In this document: in pieces, positions 9,679-19,289 of the stretch
How positions within the stretch are numbered: the stretch's first letter is position 1
Layout: the number at the start of each line of letters is the position of its first letter
Assembly: GCA_905234985.1 (NCBI GenBank)
Contig: CAJOJQ010000002.1
Coordinates: forward strand, 57,300-121,299
Length of the DNA stretch: 64,000 nt
Reading direction: 5' to 3'
Source of the DNA: an uncultured Christensenellaceae bacterium
Lineage (GTDB): Bacteria; Bacillota; Clostridia; Christensenellales; Aristaeellaceae
Translations under genes and position numbers: made by a program
Notes under the pieces: model-generated
Seen by the model: only the letters and a program-made list of their open reading frames with translations
Databases searched by the model: none
What the model was told of the DNA's origin: nothing

Positions 9679-11072
9679 CCTAACTTCACCCTCGCTTTCA
9701 GGTTGGGGCCGCCGTCGGATACGCGCACCCATTCTTTATACCCTTTGCCGCACATGCCCGCGCCGATGACCTTGAACTGGTCGCTGATCATGGAAATGGA
9801 TTTGAGCAGCTCGGGCACGGAACCGCTCATGACCACGGGGGACACGTAATGATCCGTCAGCTTGCCGTCCACGATCTCAATGCCGTATTCGGCGGTGCAT
9901 TGAATCTGCCAGTTCTTGGGATCCTCCATGCCGTTGTTGGTTTCAAACAGCATGTAGCCGTGCTTGACGGAGGCGATCATATCCTCCAGCTTGTCCTTGC
10001 CCGGTTCAAAGAAGGTGTTGGTCATGCGGGCATAAGCCTTGCGCTTAAAGGAATCCCGCCGCCCGTTGCCCGTGGGTGCGGTGGAAAGCTGGGAGGCGGA
10101 GGCCAAATCGGACAGACCGGCCACCAGAATGCCGTCCTTGATGATTTGGGTATCGTGGGCCAGCACGCCGTCGTCGTCGAAGAAGTAGGACGCCACGGAA
10201 TGGGCGGCCGCCGCGCCGTCGTGCATGTTGGTGATGGGGGAGGCCACGTATTGGCCCATGCAATGCTTCGCCATGGCCCGATCCTTGACGAACTGGTCCA
10301 TTTCCACGCCGTGTCCGAAGGCTTCATGAGCGATCAGGCCGGTGATGGAGCTGTCGGTGATCACGTCGTACACGCCGGGTTCAATGGGCTGGGCGTGAGT
10401 CAGCTTTTCCGCCAGCCGGATCACATCATCGGTATGGGATTTCATGCCCTCGATGATTTCCTTCATTTTGTCCGAGCCTTCCACGTGCCGGGCCTGGGAC
10501 ATTTTTTCTCCGCCGTAAACCACCATCAGCGCGCCGTTGGCCCAGCCGTAATGCTGGCTTAATTCGCGATTTTTGGTAACGAACAGCTTGGACACGGTGA
10601 AGGGCTGGATCATGGCGAAGGCGTTCAGCACATGCTCGTCCTTTTCAAGCAGTTCCCGGCTCAGCGCCTTGCAGATGGTAAGCATCGTTTCTTCATCGTA
10701 ATCCCCAAAGTCCGTTTCCCGCAGGAAATCCTTTTTCAGCGGTTCGTCCTGGGGCAGGGGCGCTTCGATCATGCGGGCACGCAGGGCCGGATCCAGCTCC
10801 ACGGCGGTTTCGATTTTTTTCGCCAGGGCATTCATATCGCCGGAAAGATCGTCCAGCGAGTATTCAAAGAAGGAGCGTCCGTCGTGCATTTTCACCACGA
10901 AGCCGCATTCGCCCCGACCGTCCTGCACACTGGAGCTTTTTTTGTCCGCCCGGATCGCCGTGGCGCGCACGTCCGTGCCAAGGACGCTCACATAGGGAAA
11001 ACGCCGTCCCAGCGCCGCGACCAGGGAGCTGCATTCCGCGCGTTTTCCGTCCAGATAGGTAGAGAAAGGCAT
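9675..11072 (-). CDS. tldD: TldD-family metalloprotease
   Basis: Metalloprotease motif LIAHEAFGHGVEMD (HExxxH type), C-terminal MCGKGYKEWVRVSDGGPNL; start at ATG 11072 after AAAGGAGG. Confidence 0.9.
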   Translation of the reverse strand: MPFSTYLDGKRAECSSLVAALGRRFPYVSVLGTDVRATAIRADKKSSSVQDGRGECGFVVKMHDGRSFFEYSLDDLSGDMNALAKKIETAVELDPALRARMIEAPLPQDEPLKKDFLRETDFGDYDEETMLTICKALSRELLEKDEHVLNAFAMIQPFTVSKLFVTKNRELSQHYGWANGALMVVYGGEKMSQARHVEGSDKMKEIIEGMKSHTDDVIRLAEKLTHAQPIEPGVYDVITDSSITGLIAHEAFGHGVEMDQFVKDRAMAKHCMGQYVASPITNMHDGAAAAHSVASYFFDDDGVLAHDTQIIKDGILVAGLSDLASASQLSTAPTGNGRRDSFKRKAYARMTNTFFEPGKDKLEDMIASVKHGYMLFETNNGMEDPKNWQIQCTAEYGIEIVDGKLTDHYVSPVVMSGSVPELLKSISMISDQFKVIGAGMCGKGYKEWVRVSDGGPNLKARVKLG

Positions 11073-11107
11073 AAACCAACCTCCTTTATAGTTCGCCGAT
11101 AAGGAAA

Positions 11108-11143
11108 AGCCCTTTGCGGGCATTTTGGGGTCTGCAAAGGGCT
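11108..11143 (-). terminator. Hairpin/terminator between cobW-like gene and tldD
   Basis: AGCCCTTTGC ... GCAAAGGGCT inverted repeat followed by TTTTCCTT on the minus strand. Confidence 0.55.
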
Positions 11144-11152
11144 GAAACAGGA

Positions 11153-12103
11153 TCAATTGAAGGTAATGTACTTTTCCCGAGGCCGCGCCGCCGGTTCCGC
11201 CGCCACTTCCTTGAAAGTGACGATTTCCCGTCCGTCGCCGCCGGTGCGCTTTTCGCATTTGGCGGTGAGGCGGTAGAAATGCCGGGTGGTGGGCTTCAGA
11301 TTGCCCTGGGTGACCCATCCCATTTGCTGAATGTCATTGGCGCAGCAGGTCATAGCCAGGCGGCCAAAATAATAGTACCCCTGGGGAATGCCGCTTTCCG
11401 GGAAGGGCTGGCCCACGAAGCGCACGGTTTTTCCGTCGTAGCGCTCGGGATGATCCAGGGAATCAATGTAGAACACGCCCAACTGATCGTCGCTGATATC
11501 AATGATATCGGCTTTCATATCGTAGGGCAGATCTTCATCGGAAATCCCGTCCTCGGAGCTGCCGTCGTTGTTCTCGAACAGGATGGTGGTGTTCTGGTTC
11601 AGCGCCCGGATGGCGCGCCGCCACTGGGACTTGGGCATAGCGTCCGTGCAGCGGTTGAACAGCACCAGATCGGCTTCCTTCATGGGGTCGGTCAGGATGG
11701 TGCGCACGTTGGCCATGTAGTTTTCAAAGGTGGTGGCGTCCACCGTGGTGATCACCTGCACCACCCGCCACAGGGCGGGCATTTCGGTGCTGCCCATGTG
11801 GTCGATGGTCCACATGTTGTTGTATTCGATGATCACGCGCTCGGGCTGCACTTGGGCGTCGATGCGGCGCAGGTTTTCTTCGTTCCACTGGTCTTTATCG
11901 TCCATGGTGACCAGAACGCAGTTGTTTTCCAGCAGCTTCTTATCGTCGTATTCCTCGATGCCCTCTTCGCAGCTGATGAGCAGCGTCTTTTCCCCGCGGG
12001 AAAAGCCCTTGTCCTCCAGCATGGAATGGATCAGGGTGGTTTTGCCGCTTTCGATGAAGCCGGTCACGATGTATACGCCTACGATTTTCTGTGTCGTTTT
12101 CAT
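11153..12103 (-). CDS. CobW/G3E-family GTPase
   Basis: Walker A GFIESGKTT, G3E-like domain organisation, adjacent to a second CobW-type GTPase. Confidence 0.8.
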   Translation of the reverse strand: MKTTQKIVGVYIVTGFIESGKTTLIHSMLEDKGFSRGEKTLLISCEEGIEEYDDKKLLENNCVLVTMDDKDQWNEENLRRIDAQVQPERVIIEYNNMWTIDHMGSTEMPALWRVVQVITTVDATTFENYMANVRTILTDPMKEADLVLFNRCTDAMPKSQWRRAIRALNQNTTILFENNDGSSEDGISDEDLPYDMKADIIDISDDQLGVFYIDSLDHPERYDGKTVRFVGQPFPESGIPQGYYYFGRLAMTCCANDIQQMGWVTQGNLKPTTRHFYRLTAKCEKRTGGDGREIVTFKEVAAEPAARPREKYITFN

Positions 12104-12115
12104 ATTTTTCCCTTA

Positions 12116-13240
12116 TTACAGCTTGAACAGTTCCTTGAGCGCCTTTTCGTCGATGTTAGTGCCGATGACCACCAGCCGTCCGGCATAATCGGGGCCGCAG
12201 TCCCGCATTTGCAGCTCGCCGGGCACATAGTCGAACTGGAACCAGGCGCCGTCGGGCGTTTGCAGAATGCCCTTGGCCCGCAGGATCAGGCCGTATTCCT
12301 CCTGATCGGAAAGCGCCTCGGTCATGCCGCGGATTTCGTCCTGGGTAAAGCGCCGGGCCGTTTCCACGCCCACGTTTTCAAACACTTCGTCCGCGTCGTG
12401 CTCGCCGGGCTTGTGGTGATGGTGGTGATGATGGTGCTCGTGGCCGTGTTCGTGGTCATGGCCATGATGATGGTGTTCGTGCTCGTCTTCATCATCGTCG
12501 TCATCATGGTGGTGATGATGATGCTCGTGTTCATGCTCGTCTTCATCGTGGTCATGATCGTGATGGTGATGATGCTCGTGCTCATGCTCATCTTCATCAT
12601 CGTCGTCATCGTCGTCCAGATCCACGTGGATTTCCATGGGCTTGCCGCTTTCGATCACTTCCAGCACGGTGTCGGCGTCCAGATCGTCCCAGGGCGTGGT
12701 GATGATGCGGGCGTCGGGATGCTGTTCTTCGATCAGGGCGCGGCTCTTTTCCACGCGATCAGCGGACAAAAGCTGGGTGCGGCTGAAAATGATGGTGGCG
12801 GCGGACTTCACCTGGTCGATGAAAAACTCGCCGAAGTTTTTCAGGTACATGCGGCACTTGCCCGCGTCCACTACCGTGGCGCAGCCCGCGATGACCAAAT
12901 CCGCGTGCCGGGTCTTGGCCTTTTCCACGGCGGCGATGATTTCGCTCAGCTTGCCGACGCCGGTGGGTTCCACCAAAATGCGGTCGGGCTGATAGGCGTC
13001 GATCAGCTCGTCGATGGATTTCTGAAAATCGCCCGCTAAAGTGCAGCAGATGCAGCCGGAGTTCAGCTCCGTCACCGTAATGCCGGAATCCTTCATGAAG
13101 CCGCCGTCAATGCCGATTTCGCCGTACTCGTTTTCCAGCAAAATCACCTTTTCTTTGGCGATGGAGCCGCCCAGCAGCTTTTTGATCAGCGTGGTTTTGC
13201 CCGCACCGAGAAAACCTGAAATAATGTTGACCTTTACCAT
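12116..13240 (-). CDS. CobW/G3E-family GTPase with long His/Asp/Glu-rich metal-binding insert
   Basis: GFLGAGKTTLI, CICCTL (CxCC motif), VEPTGVGK; acidic/His tract of about 75 aa; start at Met 13240 (MVKVNIISGF). Confidence 0.92.
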   Translation of the reverse strand: MVKVNIISGFLGAGKTTLIKKLLGGSIAKEKVILLENEYGEIGIDGGFMKDSGITVTELNSGCICCTLAGDFQKSIDELIDAYQPDRILVEPTGVGKLSEIIAAVEKAKTRHADLVIAGCATVVDAGKCRMYLKNFGEFFIDQVKSAATIIFSRTQLLSADRVEKSRALIEEQHPDARIITTPWDDLDADTVLEVIESGKPMEIHVDLDDDDDDDEDEHEHEHHHHHDHDHDEDEHEHEHHHHHHDDDDDEDEHEHHHHGHDHEHGHEHHHHHHHHKPGEHDADEVFENVGVETARRFTQDEIRGMTEALSDQEEYGLILRAKGILQTPDGAWFQFDYVPGELQMRDCGPDYAGRLVVIGTNIDEKALKELFKL

Positions 13241-13340
13241 ACCAATACACTCCTTTTGCGGTGCAGAGAGAAAATCTGGATGCTTCTGCCGCACTATATA
13301 TTATACCAGACTTGTCAAGGGCCTTTGTTGAAGAAAAAAT

Positions 13341-13368
13341 AAAAAAGGCACGGCTTTCGGCCGAGCCT
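13341..13368 (-). terminator. Rho-independent terminator downstream of mgtC-like gene
   Basis: Minus strand AGGCTCGGC-CGAAA-GCCGTGCCT followed by TTTTTT. Confidence 0.8.
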
Positions 13369-13388
13369 AAAGGAGGCAAATCAAGGTG

Positions 13389-14078
13389 TCAAAGCGCCGC
13401 CACAGCCACAACGCCGGGCATCATGCGCATCTGCCGAAGCATGTCGTCGGTTTCCACATTGCCGCGCAAGGTAATGGCGGCGGAATACTGGGCGCCGTCG
13501 TCGGTGGAAACGGCAATGGTGCGCACGCGCAGGTTCACGATGGACATGCGCTGATCCTTGCACAGCCGCAGCACATTTTCCAGGGAGGTTTTTTCGTCGT
13601 AAGCCAGTTCCACCGTGTATTCCGGGGGACGGTGAATTTTGGCGCTGATCATACCGAAAAGGGTTTCGGCGGTCAGCACCAGCGCCGTGCCGACGACGGC
13701 CAGTTCATAGTAGCCGCTGCCGATAGCCAGGCCGATGATGCCCGTGGACCACAAGCCCGCCGCCGTGGTGAGGCCCTTGACAGATAGGTTCCTCGTTACC
13801 ACGATGGTGCCCGCGCCGATAAAGCCCAGACCGGAAATCACCTGGGCGCTGATGCGGGAAATATCCGAGGGCATTTTCAGCACTAAATACAGATACAAGC
13901 CCGTCATGGCAGCCAAATTGGCGGCGACGCACACCAGGATATGGGTGCGGAAGCCTGCGGGCCTATTCTTGGCGGACCGCTCCAGCCCCACCACGGCGCC
14001 GCACAGGCAGGAAAGCAGCATCCGCAGCACCACCGCGCCTGGATCAAGTCCCCGCAGAGGATTCAAAAAATTCAGCAT
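13389..14078 (-). CDS. MgtC/SapB-family membrane protein
   Basis: MLLSCLCGAVVGLERSAKNRPAGFRTHILVCVAA, VISGLGFIGAGTI, VKGLTTAAGLW; C-terminal ACT-like region. Confidence 0.9.
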   Translation of the reverse strand: MLNFLNPLRGLDPGAVVLRMLLSCLCGAVVGLERSAKNRPAGFRTHILVCVAANLAAMTGLYLYLVLKMPSDISRISAQVISGLGFIGAGTIVVTRNLSVKGLTTAAGLWSTGIIGLAIGSGYYELAVVGTALVLTAETLFGMISAKIHRPPEYTVELAYDEKTSLENVLRLCKDQRMSIVNLRVRTIAVSTDDGAQYSAAITLRGNVETDDMLRQMRMMPGVVAVAAL

Positions 14079-14097
14079 AGCCGTTTGCGCCTCCCCG

Positions 14098-14812
14098 TTA
14101 TGAGATCAGTTCCTGCACGGAGCGCACGCAGGGCAGCTCCGCCAGGATGGAAAGAATGGCGGAATGGGAATGGTTCTCCCGGCTCAGCTTCAGGATGAAT
14201 ACGGCGGAAGGATATTTGCCGCCCTTCTGCTCCGTACTTTCGATGTCGATATCTACGATTTGGGCCTGCTGCCGCTTCATCAGATCGGTGATGGTGTTGA
14301 TATCCTCCGCGCGGGTGAACTCCACGCCGATGGTGATGTCCCGCAGCCTGCGCTTAAAGGCGTTTTCCAGAGGAGCCAGCACGTTCAGCACCAGGATAAT
14401 GATCGCAGCGGCGATGATCACGCACTCGTAAAACCCCGCCCCCGCCGCTAAGCTCATACATACGGTGGCGAACAGGGCGGTGGCTGTGGTCAGGCCGTTC
14501 ACCTGTTGGTGAATCGCCTTCATGATGATGCCCGCGCCGAGGAAGCCGATGCCCGTGACCACCTGGGCCGCCATGCGGGACGCGTCGAATTTAAAGCCCA
14601 CCTCCGCCGTAACGTCCGCCCAGGGGCCGTTCAGCATTTCATACAAATAGATGGGCAGCAGCACGCTCATGGCCGCGCCAATGCTTATGAGCATATAAGT
14701 GCGAAGCCCGGCGGGTTGGGCTTTTTTCGCTCGGCCCCAGCCCACCGCGCCCCCCCGCGAGAAAGGCCAGCAGCATACGCAAACACACGCTGGCGAAGGT
14801 GAAATCCCGCAT
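14098..14812 (-). pseudogene. second MgtC/SapB-family gene, frameshifted at a G7 run near 14750-14756
   Basis: MRDFTFASVCLRMLLAFLAGG (frame of ORF 14639-14881) continues in a different frame as AVGWGRAKKAQPAGLRTYMLISIGAAM (ORF 14098-14745); removing one G restores LAGGAVGWGR. Confidence 0.8.
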
Positions 14813-14986
14813 ATTCAATCCGCCATCCTTTGCAGCGTTTTTTGTCCTTATGAGTATATCATATTTTTTTATGATTGGCAATCTTTTGTGCGAAATGGCG
14901 GAAAATATTCTGAAAAAACAAGGGAGAACGCTTGTCTGAACCTGTCAAATGCTGTATAGTAGGAGGGAAACGGGAGGGATGAATGC

Positions 14987-15388
14987 ATGAATCCGCTGCT
15001 GCTTTGCGCGCGTATGGAGCCGGGAAGGCTGCTGCGCCTTTCCTTGATCGCGGGAGCCTTGGGAATCACGGTGAAGGAAGTAAAGGAAGAACAAGCGGGC
15101 CAACGGCTGGAAGCGCTGTGCGGACTAAAGCCCCTTGCGCTCGCTGGCAAAAAGGCGCGTATCGGCGGGGAAATGGCGGTGATGGCCTTTTTTCCGGAAA
15201 AGCTCATGGACGCGCTGTTTGACGCGATCCGGAAAAACGGGCTGGAAAGGCCGCGACTCATGGCGGTGCTGACGCCCACCAACCGGGCGTGGACGATGGA
15301 ACGACTCTACGGAGAACTGCAAAAGGAGTTTTCTGCCCTGAACGCGGGAAAGAAAAAAATCGAAGACAGCATCGTTCAATTGAACTGA
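14987..15388 (+). CDS. DUF3783-like small protein
   Basis: 133-aa ORF with RBS (GGGAGGG); C-terminal pattern LMAVLTPTNRAWTMERLYGELQKEF resembles DUF3783. Confidence 0.65.
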   Translation: MNPLLLCARMEPGRLLRLSLIAGALGITVKEVKEEQAGQRLEALCGLKPLALAGKKARIGGEMAVMAFFPEKLMDALFDAIRKNGLERPRLMAVLTPTNRAWTMERLYGELQKEFSALNAGKKKIEDSIVQLN

Positions 15389-15412
15389 TACATCGAAAGG
15401 AAGTTTCTTCAG

Positions 15413-16303
15413 GTGGGTTACGTATATCTGGTCATGGTGGCCCTGTTTTTCAGCTTCGGGGGCACCTCCGTCAAGCTGATCCGGCCCTATTTTTCGCCGT
15501 ACATGATCACGTTCCTGCGCTTTTTCGTGGCGGTGCTTTGGCTGACCGGCTTAAAGCTGTTGAAGCGCCAGCGGCTGCGGGCGGACTTCTGGGAGAACCT
15601 TAAAAAGCATTGGAAATGGCTGGCCTTCGGGGCCTGCGCAAAGCTTGCGGCTTACCTCATGGAAAACGCCGCCCTGTCCGTGGGCGTATCCTACGGCAAT
15701 ATCCTCACCCAGCCCGCCCAGATGATCCTGCTCACCGTCCTGGGCGTCACGGTGCTGAAGGAAAAAATGAGCGGGGCCAAGTGGGCGGGGGTGGCCTGCT
15801 GCGTGAGCGGCATCCTGCTCATTTCCTGGAACGGCCTGCCGCTTGACGCCCTGGTGGGCGAGCAATTGACCCTGACGCTTCTGTACGTCTTTTCCGGCTG
15901 CGGGGCCGGGCTGTTCGTATTCACCCAGAAAAAGCTCGCGAAGGATTTTGATATCCTGGACAGCAATCTGTGCATGTTTGCCCTGGCGGCTGTGCTGGCC
16001 CTCATGTTTCCTGCCGTGCGGGGAGAAATTTTGCCCAAAGCCGCGCCGGATTTTGCCTGTATCGCCGCCGTGATCTGGTACGGGTTCGTCACTGGCATCG
16101 GCTTTTATTTAAACGCCAAGGCCATTCCCCTGGTGCCCTTCCGCATGGTCGCCCTGCTGCAAAGCACCATGGTGTTTTTCGCGCTGGCCTGGGGCATCCT
16201 GTTTTTCCAGGAGCCGGTCAGCGTTTGGATCATTACAGGCACGGTGCTGTTCGTGATCGGCATCGTGGTGATGCAGCATAAGGGAAAGGCAAAAAGTGTT
16301 TAA
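15413..16303 (+). CDS. DMT (EamA)-family transporter
   Basis: About 10 TM segments, duplicated EamA-like halves; GTG start at 15413. Confidence 0.85.
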   Translation: MGYVYLVMVALFFSFGGTSVKLIRPYFSPYMITFLRFFVAVLWLTGLKLLKRQRLRADFWENLKKHWKWLAFGACAKLAAYLMENAALSVGVSYGNILTQPAQMILLTVLGVTVLKEKMSGAKWAGVACCVSGILLISWNGLPLDALVGEQLTLTLLYVFSGCGAGLFVFTQKKLAKDFDILDSNLCMFALAAVLALMFPAVRGEILPKAAPDFACIAAVIWYGFVTGIGFYLNAKAIPLVPFRMVALLQSTMVFFALAWGILFFQEPVSVWIITGTVLFVIGIVVMQHKGKAKSV

Positions 16304-16317
16304 CGTTTGTCTTTTGC

Positions 16318-16347
16318 TTGACAAATTCATCCCGTTTGTGACATAAT
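16318..16347 (+). promoter_or_regulatory. promoter for the molybdate/Moco operon
   Basis: TTGACA (16318-16323), 18-nt spacer, CATAAT (16342-16347). Confidence 0.6.
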
Positions 16348-16359
16348 AAACCTGTCTTC

Positions 16360-16680
16360 GAGTCCATGTTCCTAAGGGACGCACTATGGAGCATGGACCG
16401 CGCCGGAAAGCCCGGTTCAGGGCGCGGCTGGAAACGGCCGCACCTTCCGTATTTGAAAAGGAGACAGGCGAAGGGGCCGCGCAGAAACCGCCCTTTTTTG
16501 TCCGTGTATCCTTTTTGGATGCGCGGATTTTTTTCCGCCGGTTTTCCGCATAGGGTTGGCGCTGGAAACGGCCCAGCCTCCCTTTTGGAAAGGAGACGGC
16601 GGACGCACGCGGCCTGGATGGCGGCTTGTTTGTGTACCTTCCGTTTCAAAGAAGACACAAAATCTCTTTTGAAAGAGGGG
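16360..16680 (+). promoter_or_regulatory. Long structured 5' leader of modA with two related modules; Moco/Tuco riboswitch candidate
   Basis: About 330 nt non-coding between promoter and modA; two modules share GCTGGAAACGGCC...C(C/T)TCC(C/G)...GAAAAGGAGAC; stable hairpins (CCGCGCC...GGCGCGG). Confidence 0.5.
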
Positions 16681-16687
16681 AAGTACC

Positions 16688-17512
16688 ATGAGCAAGCGCC
16701 TGACTCGCATCCTGTGCGTAATCTGCGCCCTGATGCTGTGTACCGGCGTGGGGCTGGCCCAAACGGCCCCCCAAACGGAACTGATCGTGTTCGCCGCCGC
16801 GTCCATGACCGAGACCCTGACCCAGCTCAAAGCCGTATATGAAGCGGAACATCCCGATGTGACCATCGTGTACAACTTTGATTCCTCCGGCACCCTGAAA
16901 ACCCAGATCGAAAGCGGCGCGGAATGCGACGTGTTCATTTCCGCCGCCCCCAAGCAGATGAACCAGCTGGACGCCGCCGCCAAACCCGAAGCCAACCCCG
17001 CCGGGCTGGACTTCGTACTCCAGGGTACCCGCATCAACCTGTTGGAAAACAAGGTGACCCTGGCCGTGCCGGAGGGGAACCCCAAGGGCATCGAAAGCTA
17101 CGATGATCTGGTGGAGCGCCTGAAAGCGGGCACGGTGCTTTTGGCCATGGGCAACAGCGACGTACCGGTGGGCCAGTACACCCAGAAGATTTTCGCCTTC
17201 TACGGCCTGGATGAAGCGGAGCTGGCCCAAAAGGGCGTGATCACCTACGGCAGCAACGTGAAGGAAGTGACCACTCAGGTAAGCGAAGCGGCGGTGGACT
17301 GCGGCGTCATTTACGGCACCGACGCTTTCTCCGCCAAGCTGACCGTGGTAGACACCGCCACCGCCGAAATGTGCGGTCAGGTGATCTATCCCGCCGCAGT
17401 GCTGAACATCACCAGGAACGAAGAAATCGCCAAGGATTATCTGGCCTTCCTGACCTCCGACGCGGCTAAAGCCGTGTTTGAAGCCGTGGGTTTTTCGCCC
17501 ATTCCGCAATAA
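16688..17512 (+). CDS. modA: molybdate ABC transporter substrate-binding protein
   Basis: Signal peptide, then ELIVFAAASMTETLTQL, NFDSSGTLKTQIESGAECDVFISAAPKQM; followed by modB and modC. Confidence 0.93.
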   Translation: MSKRLTRILCVICALMLCTGVGLAQTAPQTELIVFAAASMTETLTQLKAVYEAEHPDVTIVYNFDSSGTLKTQIESGAECDVFISAAPKQMNQLDAAAKPEANPAGLDFVLQGTRINLLENKVTLAVPEGNPKGIESYDDLVERLKAGTVLLAMGNSDVPVGQYTQKIFAFYGLDEAELAQKGVITYGSNVKEVTTQVSEAAVDCGVIYGTDAFSAKLTVVDTATAEMCGQVIYPAAVLNITRNEEIAKDYLAFLTSDAAKAVFEAVGFSPIPQ

Positions 17513-17578
17513 TCAAATTCCTTACGGGCGGGGCCGCCATCCGCCCCGCCGATATCTGAAAGGGAAAGGGTTGTTAAG

Positions 17579-18241
17579 GTGGATCTTTACCCCCTTTGGA
17601 ATTCCCTGCGCATCGCCGGGATCAGCACGGTCATCATCTTCTTTCTTGGCATTCTGGCGGCGTATTACATCGCCAAGGCGCCGAGGCTGGTGAAGGGCGT
17701 ACTGGACGTAGTGCTGACCCTGCCCCTGGTGCTGCCGCCCACGGTGGTGGGCTTTCTGCTGCTTCGGGTGCTGGGGCCTCGCAGGCCGGTGGGCGCGTTT
17801 TTTCTGGAATACTTCAATGTGCGCCTCACCATGACCTGGTGGTCCGCCATTTTCGCCACCACGGTGGTGATTTTTCCGCTCATGTACCGCACCTGCCGGG
17901 GAGCCTTCGAGAGCTTTGACGAAAGCTTAGCCGAGGCGGGAAAAACCTTGGGCCTGTCCAATATCTACATTTTTTGGCGCGTGCGCATGCCCGCCTGCCG
18001 TCCCGGCATTTTGGCGGGCACGGTGCTGGCCTTTGCAAGGGCCCTGGGCGAATACGGGGCCACCAGCATGATCGCGGGCTATACGCCGGGCCGAACGGCC
18101 ACCATATCTACCACCGTCTATCAATTGTGGCGCACCAACGACGACGGGCTGGCCCTGCGCTGGGTGCTGGTGAACATTGCGATTTCCTTTGCGGTGCTGC
18201 TGGCGGTCAATTTTATGGAAAAGCGGCGGAAAAGGCGGTGA
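17579..18241 (+). CDS. modB: molybdate ABC transporter permease
   Basis: Binding-protein-dependent transport permease signature FARALGEYGATSMIAG; GTG start. Confidence 0.92.
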   Translation: MDLYPLWNSLRIAGISTVIIFFLGILAAYYIAKAPRLVKGVLDVVLTLPLVLPPTVVGFLLLRVLGPRRPVGAFFLEYFNVRLTMTWWSAIFATTVVIFPLMYRTCRGAFESFDESLAEAGKTLGLSNIYIFWRVRMPACRPGILAGTVLAFARALGEYGATSMIAGYTPGRTATISTTVYQLWRTNDDGLALRWVLVNIAISFAVLLAVNFMEKRRKRR

Positions 18242-18245
18242 GGGC

Positions 18246-19289
18246 ATGGCGCTGACAGTGGATATCGAAAAGCGTTTCAAGGGCTTTACCCTCTGGGCCG
18301 CCTTTGAGGCGGGCAATGAAACCCTGGCCCTGCTGGGGGCTTCCGGCTGCGGAAAAAGCATGACCCTGCGCTGCATCGCCGGGGTCGAAAAGCCGGATCG
18401 GGGCCGCGTGGTGCTGGACGGGGAAACGCTGTTCGATGCTGAAAAGCATATCAACGTAAGCCCCCAGGAGCGGCGGATCGGAATGATGTTTCAGCACTAC
18501 GCCCTGTTTCCCCAAATGACGGTGCTGAAAAACGTGCTGTGCGGCGCGCGGCGGGATATGAAAGGGAAAGCGCGGGAGGACGCGGCCCTTGCCATGCTGG
18601 AAGCCTTCGGCATTTTGGATTTAAAGGACAGGCTGCCCGCCCAGCTTTCCGGCGGTCAGCAGCAGCGGGTGGCCCTGGCCCGCATGATGGTGGGAAATCC
18701 CCGCATTCTCATGCTGGACGAACCCTTTTCCGCCCTGGACAGCCACCTGCGCTTCCGTATGGAGCAGGAGGTGCGGGGGGTAATTCGCCGGTTCGGAAAA
18801 ACCGTGCTGCTGGTGTCCCACGACCGGGACGAGGTGTACCGTATGGCGGACAAAGTGGCGCTCATGAACGGCGGTATGATCGAGCGGATCGGCGCAAAGG
18901 AAGAAGTGTTTTCCGATCCCGGCACCCGCACGGGCTGCCTGCTGACGGGCTGCAAAAACGTGTCCGCTGTGCGCGTGATCGACGAAAGCCGCGTGGAAGC
19001 CCTGGATTGGGGCATTACGCTGAATTTCCCCGTAAAGCCGGGCATTGACGCCGTAGGCGTCCGCATGCACAATGTGCTGCCCGGCCCGGGGAAAAACGAA
19101 ATTCGGTGCAGGGTGGCGGAAGTGATCGAAAATCCCTTTTCCGTCACCGTCATGCTGCGGCCCGTGAACGCGCCGGAGGGAAAAAGGGCCATTGGCTGGG
19201 AAATGGAAAAACCGGTGTGGCAAAGTCTTGCGGCGGAGGAAATCACGGTACATCTGCCGCCGGAAAGCATTTTACAATTGAAAGGCTGA
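18246..19289 (+). CDS. modC: molybdate ABC transporter ATP-binding protein
   Basis: GASGCGKSMTLRCIAG, LSGGQQQRVALARM, LMLDEPFSALD; start at ATG 18246. Confidence 0.9.
   Translation: MALTVDIEKRFKGFTLWAAFEAGNETLALLGASGCGKSMTLRCIAGVEKPDRGRVVLDGETLFDAEKHINVSPQERRIGMMFQHYALFPQMTVLKNVLCGARRDMKGKAREDAALAMLEAFGILDLKDRLPAQLSGGQQQRVALARMMVGNPRILMLDEPFSALDSHLRFRMEQEVRGVIRRFGKTVLLVSHDRDEVYRMADKVALMNGGMIERIGAKEEVFSDPGTRTGCLLTGCKNVSAVRVIDESRVEALDWGITLNFPVKPGIDAVGVRMHNVLPGPGKNEIRCRVAEVIENPFSVTVMLRPVNAPEGKRAIGWEMEKPVWQSLAAEEITVHLPPESILQLKG

Noticed and set aside
12322-12609. ORF MTTMMKMSMSTSIITITIM... (95 aa)
   Set aside because: Out-of-frame reading of the His/Asp codon repeat.
12413-12618. Tandem short repeats that could suggest a CRISPR-like or minisatellite array
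   Set aside because: Repeats are in-frame His/Asp/Glu codons inside a CobW-family gene; no regular spacers.
11114-13039. 641-aa plus-strand ORF opposite the CobW genes
   Set aside because: Antisense of the His-rich CobW and its neighbour; the MVVMMVLVAVFVVM stretch is the reverse reading of the CAT/CAC tract, not a real membrane protein.
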